From assembly GCA_007695205.1 (NCBI GenBank), contig REEF01000962.1, positions 1 to 5,326 on the forward strand: 5,326 nucleotides of DNA, written 5' to 3'. A program made the position numbers and the translations under genes. Shown in pieces: positions 1 through 5,326 of the stretch (its first letter is position 1; every line of letters begins with the position of its first letter). This DNA comes from Planctomycetaceae bacterium (GTDB lineage: Bacteria > Planctomycetota > Planctomycetia > Pirellulales > Pirellulaceae). The notes beneath the pieces are model-generated. The model worked only from the letters and a program-made list of their open reading frames with translations, was not told where the DNA came from and did no database searches.

Positions 1-69
1 GGCCGAGACTCCTTTTCGCCGTGGATCTATGCGGCGTTCCGATTCATTGCACTGAAGGTGCGAAAATGA
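1..69 (+). CDS. C-terminal end of an unidentified upstream gene (partial)
   Basis: Reading frame 1 is open from the window edge to a TGA at 67-69 and gives 22 residues ending in FRFIALKVRK. The stop overlaps the ATG of the next gene in an ATGA arrangement (66-69), which is typical of translationally coupled genes in one operon. The residues are aromatic and hydrophobic, followed by a short basic tail, as at the end of an inner-membrane protein, but this is too little to name a family. The case rests on the ATGA overlap and on the neighbour having a good ribosome binding site inside this reading frame. The frame of the next gene is also open upstream to the window edge, so an N-terminally longer version of that gene is the competing reading. 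Confidence 0.5.
   Translation, partial: GRDSFSPWIYAAFRFIALKVRK
54..58 (+). promoter_or_regulatory. Ribosome binding site that decides the start of the gene at 66
   Basis: GAAGG lies 7 nt before the ATG at 66. The in-frame GTG at 21 has no comparable purine-rich site in front of it. A start at 66 also places the hydrophobic segment at the very N-terminus, so ATG 66 is preferred. Confidence 0.6.
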
Positions 70-623
70 TGTGGATGTTTAGCATTTTCTTGATCGTCAA
101 TTCTTTGCTGCTGATTGGTTTTCTGGCGTATACCCTGCATAGCATATTCGGCAGCCGGGTGCAGCCGAATCCCGCCGAACTGGTCGAATCCGGTTGGAGC
201 CACGGCAAGCAGGTGATCGGCGACCAAAGCATGGCGTTTGAATATCGCAATCAGGGAATCTTCGTTGATCCCCAGGCCAGAACCGTCAAGTTTGTTAATT
301 GTCATACGAACCAGAAATTCTGGTCGATCCGATCGGCCCCCGAGGTCACCTGTTCGCTCGATGATATTCATGCGGTGTTTTACCACCAGTTCGAACCTAA
401 TGGTGCATACGAAACGAAAATTGTCACCAAGCACGGAAGAGCCGAGCTCATTTTGACCGAGTCCGAGGACGAGAATGGAGAGCTGCGCCGGATTCGCAAC
501 TATCTGGCGTCGATCTGCCTGGACAAGGGACCGGTGAGCGTCAGTGATCGGCCGATGTTTCCACTGTTATTAGGCGGTCTGATCGCGGTCCTGCTGATTG
601 CTCTGATCATGTTCTGGACTTGA
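66..623 (+). CDS. Membrane protein with N- and C-terminal transmembrane segments, possible PH-like middle domain
   Basis: I do not recognise a named family. From ATG 66 the product is 185 aa. Residues 4-24 form a hydrophobic helix (MFSIFLIVNSLLLIGFLAYT), and residues 165-184 form a second one ending one residue before the C-terminus. Between them lie about 140 soluble residues: a strand-rich stretch (about 56-130, including ARTVKF, SLDDIHAVF, ETKIVTKHGRAELIL) followed by a short helix (about 139-151, ELRRIRNYLASI). Alternating strands ending in one helix are what a bacterial PH-like domain would show, but this is inferred from pattern alone. No catalytic motif is visible. The ATG overlaps the stop of the preceding frame, suggesting coupled translation with an upstream gene. 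A start at GTG 21 would add 15 residues and is less likely. The protein is probably anchored in the inner membrane by both ends. Confidence 0.8.
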   Translation: MMWMFSIFLIVNSLLLIGFLAYTLHSIFGSRVQPNPAELVESGWSHGKQVIGDQSMAFEYRNQGIFVDPQARTVKFVNCHTNQKFWSIRSAPEVTCSLDDIHAVFYHQFEPNGAYETKIVTKHGRAELILTESEDENGELRRIRNYLASICLDKGPVSVSDRPMFPLLLGGLIAVLLIALIMFWT

Positions 624-854
624 TGACCCGTCATCGGCAACCGAACGCATGCACGCGTCTGGACGAAGTTTCCGACCAGATTCGAGAGAAGTTCGGTGGC
701 CGTTCTTTACAACGAGTCTTGGGGAGCTTGCCCGAAAACGACTCCCGACCCCTTCCACCGATTCCACCAAGAAATACCTCGCCGGGTGCTTAGGACCGGT
801 TCATAATCGATCGGGTGCGTTTGTCAACTTCCAGAAAAATGAGGAGCCCTAGGT
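624..854 (+). other. Intergenic region, leader of the phosphoesterase gene
   Basis: I see no convincing gene in these 231 bp. Small open frames on both strands lack ribosome binding sites and recognisable composition. CATAAT at 802-807 is a 5/6 match to a -10 box, but no acceptable -35 sits 16-18 bp upstream. Weak nested complementarity exists (TCTTGG 717-722 with CCAAGA 767-772, GGAG 723-726 with CTCC 742-745), which could fold in an RNA leader but is not strong enough to call a riboswitch or small RNA. Confidence 0.4.
841..846 (+). promoter_or_regulatory. Shine-Dalgarno site of the phosphoesterase gene
   Basis: GAGGAG sits 8 nt before the ATG at 855, an ideal spacing, and fixes that start codon. 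Confidence 0.75.
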
Positions 855-1880
855 ATGAAGCTTTGCAATTGGTTGAAATCGACCACGTTCGATAGGCACC
901 GCCCAGGTATCGGGATTTGCTCGATCGTCTTCGGCGTCGTCACGGTGTTTGCGCTTGCATGTCCGGCGTCCGAGGCGGACGAGACGGGGGATCAGGCCGT
1001 AAGCGAGCGAGTTTCGTTCGGTGTCATTTCCGACGTCCATTATGGGGTTCTCGACTGGGCTCGTCCGGGCACGGGGATGGTCGAATTGGATTTCGTGCGT
1101 GCGTTTCTTGCTGACATGCGGGAGCAGCAAGTCGACTTCATCATTCAGTTAGGCGACTTCTGCAAGCCTTCCAACGGCCAGCCCATGCTAGATTTGTGGA
1201 ACACGTTCCCAGGCCCCAAGTACCATGTGCTGGGCAACCACGAGCGTGATGGGGGCCATACCTTCGATCAAGTCGCCGATTGGCTGGGGATGCCGTCGCG
1301 GTACCATACGTTCGACCAGGGGCCGATTCGAGGCATCGTCCTGGACGCCAACGAACCGGGTGGCGGCGGTACGGGCTATGCGGCCTTCATCGGCAACCAA
1401 CAACAGCAGTGGTTGACGGAGCAACTGGCTGCCACCGACCGGCCGGTGATTGTGTTCGTCCACCAACCGATCGAAGTCCTGCGCAATTCCGCCGAAGTGA
1501 TGGCGATTTTGGAACGGGCAGAGCGCGAGCGGCCCGGAGCGATCCTGGCCGTCTTTTGCGGGCACAACCACCAGGATTACCTGGTGAGCCAGCACAACAT
1601 CCCTTTCATTCAGATCAACAGCGCCTCGTACGTCTGGTACGCCCCTGTCCGCACGGTGCGTTATGCCGAGCCGTTATGGGGCCGGGTGGTCATTGATTTC
1701 GAGAAGGGCGTGCTCCGATTGCACGGAAAACAGACGACCTGGTTTGACAAGGACCCGTGGGAGTACGGAGCCCCTGAATCCGGTCACTATACACGCGACG
1801 TCACTCGGCCCGCGATCTCGGACCGCGAGTTGAACATCCGCCCGGAGACCACCGCGCTGTTCGAGCGTCTCCGCCGTTGA
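855..1880 (+). CDS. Secreted calcineurin-like metallophosphoesterase
   Basis: This 341-aa protein has the full set of dimetal phosphoesterase motifs in the family order: D60-x-H62 in GVISDVHYG, D101 in QLGDF, N128-H129 in LGNHERD, H203 in VFVHQPI, and H237-x-H239 in FCGHNHQ. In the calcineurin-like superfamily these residues bind two metal ions and activate water to hydrolyse phosphomono- or diesters; the substrate cannot be predicted here. The N-terminus has a long, partly basic n-region and a hydrophobic core at about 19-36, so export is likely, with possible cleavage after A41. C36 after ALA is only a weak lipobox, because position -3 is Ala. The spacing of the motifs and the length resemble the CpdA/YaeI-like single-domain group more than large 5'-nucleotidases. 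The C-terminal 60 residues look like a beta-rich extension. The gene stands alone on its strand, with its own ribosome binding site and a convergent neighbour. Confidence 0.93.
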   Translation: MKLCNWLKSTTFDRHRPGIGICSIVFGVVTVFALACPASEADETGDQAVSERVSFGVISDVHYGVLDWARPGTGMVELDFVRAFLADMREQQVDFIIQLGDFCKPSNGQPMLDLWNTFPGPKYHVLGNHERDGGHTFDQVADWLGMPSRYHTFDQGPIRGIVLDANEPGGGGTGYAAFIGNQQQQWLTEQLAATDRPVIVFVHQPIEVLRNSAEVMAILERAERERPGAILAVFCGHNHQDYLVSQHNIPFIQINSASYVWYAPVRTVRYAEPLWGRVVIDFEKGVLRLHGKQTTWFDKDPWEYGAPESGHYTRDVTRPAISDRELNIRPETTALFERLRR

Positions 1881-1895
1881 TGATCCCCGTCAACG
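1875..1895. terminator. Possible small hairpin between convergent stop codons
   Basis: CGTTGA (1875-1880, containing the TGA stop) can pair with TCAACG (1890-1895) around a 9-nt loop, in the 19-bp gap between the two convergent genes. There is no T-tract on either side, so intrinsic termination is uncertain. Because the stem is symmetric it would form in transcripts of both strands. Confidence 0.25.
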
Positions 1896-1899
1896 ACGC

Positions 1900-4134
1900 T
1901 TAATCCGGATCGGCCATTTCGGCGATGGTGATGTCGTGGAGGACGCGGTCGCGGTAACGATCCCAGGAGAAGGGTGTCGAGCCGGTGTGGATCAGCGGCA
2001 CTTCGTCGTACATGGACCGCGTCACTTGGATCAGCGAATCCCAGTGTTCGGCGGCCCGGCGAAGGCGTGCCACAGCCTCGGACCGGTCGCTCGGTCGCTG
2101 GGTGAGTCGAAACGTCTGCAAAGCAACCCCGCCACGCAGCTTTTCCGCGAAGTACAGGCTCAAATAGGCCCAGGCGCGGATATCGGCCAGTTCGAAATCA
2201 ACGGAGCCGGTAGGCAGATCGAGCCCGTCGATTTGCTCGAGTGCGTTTTCGGCGTCGCGCTGCAGCGCCTCGGCCAGCGCCGGCGGCGTAATTCGTTCCG
2301 CCGGGATCTCTGTGCCCTCGGAGGTCCAACGGACGTAGTCAGCTATCGATACGTAATCGGCATCCAGCGGCGGCTGGTGGATCAACTCGTCGACCGAGAT
2401 AAACGGCGATTCGTCGCGCCAGGGCTTGCCGCCTCGCGGGCCTTGCGGCGCCAGGAATCCTTCGCTGTACAGCGTAAAATCCCACGTCGATCTGTGCAGC
2501 GAGGCAAGCCGTAGCGGCATCCGGCTGACCGCTTCAAACGCCGGCAGCAGCACGTCGCCTGTTCCCGTGCCGTAACGCGCGTCGAATGCGCGAGCGAAAA
2601 CCGCGTCGGGCGTGGCCGGGTCGTACAGCAGTCGCCCCCAAAGCTTGTAGTACAGCCATTGGCGCTGGAAGGCGTACCGCCAGTCGATGCGGGGGTCGGG
2701 CCGCTGCAGGTAGTCTTTCGCGGGGATGTAGCACTCTGATCCGACAAAGTAGCCCCCCACGTAGTCCTGGCCGTTAGTTTCGATATGGCGCCGGATGAAG
2801 CCCGGCTCGCCCCATCGCAGCAGGAAAAAGTCCTCGTTGCGCATCATCCAGGTCAACTGATAATTCGTTGGTGGCGGGTTCCAATAGGTGTCGTCCAATC
2901 GGCCTCCGTGCACGATCGATAATCGAGGTGACGAATGAGCGTGCGACCAATTGAATTTGAACTCGACCCAAATCGGCTCGGGTAAATCCAGCCGCTCGAT
3001 CGCTTCGCGGGTCAGTTTTTCGGTGGCGACACTGGTCGAACCGCCCGACCCGGTACCGGCCGACAGCGGGGCGCGGTAGATGAGCCTGGCCGGCCGCTTG
3101 GCGGCTTTCATGCCCGCGATGAACGCTCGGTCGATCCAATCGCGCCGTTGCTCGGGTGTCATCCCGCCCATGCCCTCGCCCAGCGTAATGCCCAGCCCGG
3201 TCAGGTCGGGGTACTCGTCGATCACCTGCGCGACACATTCGCGGGTGTAACGCTCGACCAGTTCCGACATGTCCCCCTCGCCCCAGTAGTGCATTTTCGC
3301 GCTGTGAGGCGACACGCCGTGTGCCTGGGAGAATTCCGGCGAAACGAAGATGTTCCAGTTGACCATGTAGGTGTCGATGCCGCGGTCCTTTGCCATGCGG
3401 AAGAGCGTTCGCCAAAACTCCTGCCACTCGGCCAATTCGTCGTCAGAGAACCCGCACGCCTCGGGGAAGTTCGTCGGTCGGATCATCCATGTGAACGGGT
3501 GCAGGCTCCAGAGCGTCAGCGTGTTAAACCGATTTTCTGCCATCATATCCAGGAACTCGCGCCAGAAGTCGAGATCGCGGCAGGTCTGGTCGTGAAGCTG
3601 CAGCGATTCGTGCCGCCGATACGACATCCAGGGCAGATTGAACTTCACCGCGCGGAAAGCGAACCGCGGCGCGGCCGTCTGCGGCTGGATCTCGTTTAAC
3701 GGCGTGCCATGTCGAAGCTGCTCGGCCACCTCCAGCGCACCGTACATCGCTCCGGCCGCGTCACCCCCGACGATTTCGATAGCCAAGGTCCCGTCGTTCG
3801 CCGAGCGACGAATAGCAAAACCTTCGGCGGGGTGTTGTGCATCGTCGGCCGGCTGGACGGCGATAGCGATTCGTGCCGTTGCCGCCGAAGCTGCCGCCGC
3901 GGGCTTTGCGGACTGGACGCTGAATCCTGCCTGCTCAAGAGCTGCTTGCAGCCGTTTGGCGCCGAAAGCAACCGGCGCGGCCGTTGCGTCGAACTGCAGG
4001 AGAACGCGTGGCCTTGGCTGATCTTCCGAACCCTCGGCTGAACGGTCGTCATCAGCGGCCTCGATGGACGCGAACAGCGTGCCAAGCAGGAAAATGCTGA
4101 GCGTGAGACGCTTGATACCAAGTTGGTTCATCAT
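1900..4134 (-). CDS. Exported glycoside-hydrolase-like protein with GH20/GH67-type N-terminal domain
   Basis: The 744-aa product begins with a signal peptide: K9-R10, a hydrophobic core at 11-22, and likely cleavage near A26. Residues about 42-145 resemble the small alpha/beta domain that precedes the catalytic barrel in GH20 hexosaminidases and GH67 alpha-glucuronidases; the clearest part is the end, AGAMYGALEVAEQLRHG. A (beta/alpha)8-like region follows (about 160-500), with FRAVKFNLPW, NRFNTLTLWS, GIDTYMVNWN, LTGLGITLGEGMGG and WVEFKFNWSHAHS. E320, at the end of a predicted strand, and E391 are my candidates for catalytic carboxylates; D435, E443 and E467 lie in another conserved-looking acidic and aromatic stretch. 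The last 130 residues look helical. The exact family and substrate are not recognised; a uronic-acid or hexosamine glycosidase is a guess. The gene lies 64 bp after the DUF1080 gene on the same strand and is probably cotranscribed. No clear Shine-Dalgarno precedes ATG 4134, and the next codon is also ATG (4131). Confidence 0.85.
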   Translation of the reverse strand: MMNQLGIKRLTLSIFLLGTLFASIEAADDDRSAEGSEDQPRPRVLLQFDATAAPVAFGAKRLQAALEQAGFSVQSAKPAAAASAATARIAIAVQPADDAQHPAEGFAIRRSANDGTLAIEIVGGDAAGAMYGALEVAEQLRHGTPLNEIQPQTAAPRFAFRAVKFNLPWMSYRRHESLQLHDQTCRDLDFWREFLDMMAENRFNTLTLWSLHPFTWMIRPTNFPEACGFSDDELAEWQEFWRTLFRMAKDRGIDTYMVNWNIFVSPEFSQAHGVSPHSAKMHYWGEGDMSELVERYTRECVAQVIDEYPDLTGLGITLGEGMGGMTPEQRRDWIDRAFIAGMKAAKRPARLIYRAPLSAGTGSGGSTSVATEKLTREAIERLDLPEPIWVEFKFNWSHAHSSPRLSIVHGGRLDDTYWNPPPTNYQLTWMMRNEDFFLLRWGEPGFIRRHIETNGQDYVGGYFVGSECYIPAKDYLQRPDPRIDWRYAFQRQWLYYKLWGRLLYDPATPDAVFARAFDARYGTGTGDVLLPAFEAVSRMPLRLASLHRSTWDFTLYSEGFLAPQGPRGGKPWRDESPFISVDELIHQPPLDADYVSIADYVRWTSEGTEIPAERITPPALAEALQRDAENALEQIDGLDLPTGSVDFELADIRAWAYLSLYFAEKLRGGVALQTFRLTQRPSDRSEAVARLRRAAEHWDSLIQVTRSMYDEVPLIHTGSTPFSWDRYRDRVLHDITIAEMADPD

Positions 4135-4198
4135 TTCATCTTTGACAGAAGGTTAAGCCATCATGGGCGGTATGGCAGGATCTTAGGCGAGCAGGTCG

Positions 4199-4930
4199 TC
4201 AATCGTGAAGCGGCCGAAGGTAGATGTCTTTGAAGGCGATGCGCAAACGGTCACTTCTGTGGAGTTGCAACGCGATGTGTCCTTTCATCCCCACGTCGTA
4301 TTTCTCGTGCCACTGGTCGTCCAGCACGCCGGCGCCGTCGTAGTCGGCGATGGTCAGACCGTTGATTTTGGTAAGGATTCTGGTCCCTTGGCATCGGATA
4401 TATACATCGTTCCAGCCGTCCCGGTTCCATTTCCACTGTTGGGGACCCTGAGCGGGCTTGATATTCCAGCTCTCTAGCGACGGGAAGATCCAACGTTTGT
4501 GGCCGCGTGTCTCGTCGTAGATCAGCCCGGACCGCCAGCCGCCCGGCGGATGGATGTCCACCTGGGGACCATCTAACCATTGGGCCTGATCGTCGTAGCG
4601 GGAACGCACCTGAATGCCGGAATTACCGGGCGAATCGGCATACGACCGGACCTTCATCCGTAGTTCGAAATCGTCGTATTCCTGGTCGGTCAGCAGCCAT
4701 ACATAGTCGTGGTCGGTGCTGTCCATCGAGTCGCAGACGATCGCGCCGTCTTGGACGGTCCAGAAAGTCTGGTCCCGGTCGGCCGGGACGCATTGGACAT
4801 GCCATCCATTCAGCGTCTTTCCATCGAACAGGCTCGTCCACTGCGGATCGGCCGATTCCGCGACCGTGGGGCACAAACTCACCAAGCTCAAAATACAGAA
4901 GGTAACCGTCGTCATCAGCCAATGGTTCAT
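4199..4930 (-). CDS. Secreted DUF1080 / 3-keto-disaccharide hydrolase-like protein
   Basis: The 243-aa product has a signal peptide (hydrophobic core 6-20, likely cleavage after TVA at residue 24) followed by one LamG/jelly-roll domain of the DUF1080 type (PF06439). Diagnostic stretches are WTSLFDGKTLNGW (31-43), the FWTVQDGAIVCD strand (57-68), DFELRMKVR (87-95), GNSGIQVRSR (102-111), GPQVDI (121-126), NDVYIRCQGTRILTKINGL (174-192) and GHIALQLH...IAFKDIYLRPL (217-241). The length is normal and complete for a single-domain member. The family has been linked to hydrolysis or binding of 3-keto-glycosides, but many planctomycete copies have no known substrate. It is the first gene of a likely two-gene minus-strand unit with the glycoside-hydrolase-like gene, suggesting a joint role in breaking down exported or external glycans. 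Its upstream region carries a repeat-containing inverted repeat. Confidence 0.93.
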   Translation of the reverse strand: MNHWLMTTVTFCILSLVSLCPTVAESADPQWTSLFDGKTLNGWHVQCVPADRDQTFWTVQDGAIVCDSMDSTDHDYVWLLTDQEYDDFELRMKVRSYADSPGNSGIQVRSRYDDQAQWLDGPQVDIHPPGGWRSGLIYDETRGHKRWIFPSLESWNIKPAQGPQQWKWNRDGWNDVYIRCQGTRILTKINGLTIADYDGAGVLDDQWHEKYDVGMKGHIALQLHRSDRLRIAFKDIYLRPLHD

Positions 4931-4938
4931 TGTTCAAT

Positions 4939-4944
4939 CTCCTC
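4939..4944 (-). promoter_or_regulatory. Shine-Dalgarno site of the DUF1080 gene
   Basis: On the minus strand GAGGAG lies 8 nt before ATG 4930, confirming the start. It partly overlaps the 8-bp palindrome CCTCGAGG (4941-4948), which could mask it slightly in the mRNA. Confidence 0.75.
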
Positions 4945-4965
4945 GAGGTTGTTTCGATCTTCCTA

Positions 4966-5013
4966 CTCGTGCTCGAAATCGTAATTGTAATTGTAATCGT
5001 AATCGTAATCGCT
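4966..5013. repeat. Hexanucleotide tandem repeat, consensus ATCGTA
   Basis: Eight successive 6-mers can be read: CTCGTG, CTCGAA, ATCGTA, ATTGTA, ATTGTA, ATCGTA, ATCGTA, ATCGCT. The core (4981-5010) is five GTAAT(T/C) units with no other change; the ends are degenerate. The minus strand reads as GATTAC/AATTAC. It lies 36-83 bp before the start of the DUF1080 gene, outside any credible coding region. The graded drift at both edges is what an old simple repeat, or one end of a longer hairpin repeat, would show. Confidence 0.9.
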
Positions 5014-5045
5014 CACGCCCCAAATATCGAACTCTCGAGCACGAG
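4966..5045. repeat. Perfect 11-bp inverted repeat enclosing the hexamer repeat
   Basis: CTCGTGCTCGA at 4966-4976 is exactly complementary to TCGAGCACGAG at 5035-5045. The 58 bp between the arms contain most of the hexamer repeat. No target-site duplication is seen outside the arms (TCCTA on the left, CCGGC on the right), so a mobile origin is not shown. If transcription of the minus-strand unit begins to the right of 5045, the element would form a long-looped hairpin in the 5' leader, ending 21 nt before the Shine-Dalgarno. Confidence 0.8.
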
Positions 5046-5198
5046 CCGGCATCGCGTCGTCACTTTCGGTCCGATTTCCGCCTTGGACGATCCCGTATCG
5101 GTCGAAGATTGATTGTCCACTACGACTGGGTGGCGTGCAACAAGTCAGTCAAACAACGAGCCGTCTGGGAGCACCGGGCCAGGAGTCCCTCGTGCTGG

Positions 5199-5215
5199 TT
5201 GGCATGACGGCTGCT
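5199..5215 (+). promoter_or_regulatory. Candidate sigma-54 (-24/-12) promoter
   Basis: TTGGCATGACGGCTGCT matches the sigma-54 consensus TGGCACG-N4-TTGC(A/T) at 10 of 12 defined positions. The invariant GG (5201-5202) and GC (5213-5214) are present at the exact 12-bp offset. Transcription would start near 5226, leaving a leader of about 54 nt before ATG 5280. The same bases allow a sigma-70 reading: TTGGCA 5199-5204, 17-bp spacer, TAGGAT 5222-5227 (5/6 and 4/6 matches). No activator binding site was identified upstream. Confidence 0.5.
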
Positions 5216-5268
5216 TTCGCGTAGGATGGTGCAATCAGTGGTACACGTTTTGCTGAGTTTTCCGACTT

Positions 5269-5273
5269 GGAGG
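5269..5273 (+). promoter_or_regulatory. Shine-Dalgarno site of the gene starting at 5280
   Basis: GGAGG lies 6 nt before ATG 5280. This strong site shows that a real gene begins at the right edge. Confidence 0.75.
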
Positions 5274-5279
5274 TCTCTG

Positions 5280-5326
5280 ATGACGCTGATCGTTTTTTTG
5301 ATACTCGCCATCGTCGCTACCATCTG
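5280..5326 (+). CDS. Start of an unidentified membrane or exported protein (partial)
   Basis: ATG 5280 opens a frame that stays open to the window end and gives MTLIVFLILAIVATI, a continuous hydrophobic segment with no basic n-region. This suits a transmembrane anchor better than a classical signal peptide. It has a strong Shine-Dalgarno and a promoter-like element upstream at good distance. Only 15 complete codons are visible, so no family can be named. It is transcribed divergently from the DUF1080 gene. Confidence 0.7.
   Translation, partial: MTLIVFLILAIVATI

Larger units (their letters stand above)
4931..5279. other. Divergent intergenic control region
   Basis: These 349 bp separate the divergent starts at 4930 (-) and 5280 (+). 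The left third holds the Shine-Dalgarno of the DUF1080 gene and the repeat/inverted-repeat element at 4966-5045. The stretch 5046-5198 shows no gene, RNA or strong repeat. The right end holds a sigma-54-like promoter at 5199-5215 and the Shine-Dalgarno at 5269-5273. For the minus-strand unit I found no good -35/-10 pair; TACAAT hexamers (minus strand, 4984-4989 and 4990-4995) resemble -10 boxes but have no matching -35. Small open frames crossing the region are created by the period-6 repeat and are not believable genes. Confidence 0.6.

Noticed and set aside
622..635. Palindrome GATGACCCGTCATC over the stop of the first complete gene
   Set aside because: The spacer is only 2 nt, so at most 5 bp pair around a 4-nt loop, and no T-tract follows. 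It is too weak to call a terminator.
717..772. Nested complementary segments in the leader of the phosphoesterase gene
   Set aside because: Two short stems (6 bp and 4 bp) with a long unpaired bulge are expected by chance in 230 bp, and no known riboswitch core is recognised.
649..852. 67-aa open frame in the gap before the phosphoesterase gene
   Set aside because: No ribosome binding site before the ATG at 649, no recognisable domain, and low-complexity polar content. Its end just before ATG 855 is most likely accidental.
950..980. Lipobox making the phosphoesterase a lipoprotein (C36)
   Set aside because: The residues before the cysteine are A-L-A with Ala at -3 where Leu is usual, and a standard signal peptidase I site near A41 fits at least as well.
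1936..2514. 192-aa open frame on + strand inside the glycosidase-like gene
   Set aside because: It is antisense to a protein with clear domains and a signal peptide, its composition looks like the shadow of a GC-rich gene, and no ribosome binding site or family motif is present. The same applies to the antisense frame at 3148-3699.
4966..5045. Miniature inverted-repeat transposable element
   Set aside because: The arms are only 11 bp, no target-site duplication flanks them, and the inner sequence is mostly simple repeat. A mobile origin is not supported without other copies.
4716..5207. 163-aa + strand frame containing an NCNCNRNRNR run
   Set aside because: It starts antisense inside the DUF1080 gene, and the run is only a translation of the hexamer repeat. 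The related frame with an IVIVIV run (4930-5112) is rejected for the same reason.

Overview
The window looks like a piece of a planctomycete chromosome, probably of the Pirellula/Rhodopirellula/Blastopirellula type. This is inferred from gene content and style, because no rRNA or marker gene is present. The pointers are a fairly GC-rich sequence, three exported proteins of kinds that planctomycetes carry in many copies (a DUF1080/3-keto-disaccharide hydrolase-like protein, a large secreted glycoside-hydrolase-like protein and a secreted calcineurin-type phosphoesterase), roomy intergenic regions, and a period-6 ATCGTA-type repeat.

Left part (1-854, + strand). The window opens in the last codons of an unidentified gene, whose TGA overlaps the ATG of the next gene (ATGA, 66-69). 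That next gene encodes a 185-residue protein with a membrane segment at each end and a soluble middle domain that may be PH-like. A 231-bp gap with no convincing gene follows.

Middle (855-4930). A secreted metallophosphoesterase (855-1880, +) faces a two-gene minus-strand unit, and only 19 bp separate the two stop codons. In transcription order the minus-strand unit is the DUF1080 protein (4930-4199) and then, 64 bp later, a 744-residue exported glycoside-hydrolase-like protein (4134-1900). Both carry signal peptides, so they probably act together outside the cytoplasm on a poly- or oligosaccharide. The substrate cannot be read from the sequence.

Right part (4931-5326). A 349-bp divergent control region separates the DUF1080 gene from a new + strand gene. 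That gene starts at 5280 with a strong Shine-Dalgarno and a very hydrophobic N-terminus, and runs off the window. Two things stand out in this region. One is a hexanucleotide repeat block enclosed by a perfect 11-bp inverted repeat, just upstream of the DUF1080 gene. The other is a good match to a sigma-54 (-24/-12) promoter at 5199-5215, in front of the right-hand gene.

No tRNA, rRNA, CRISPR array, insertion sequence or attachment site was seen. I found no clear sign of a wholly new multi-gene system. The most interesting items are the repeat-hairpin element, the sigma-54-like promoter, and the unassigned glycoside-hydrolase-like protein paired with DUF1080.
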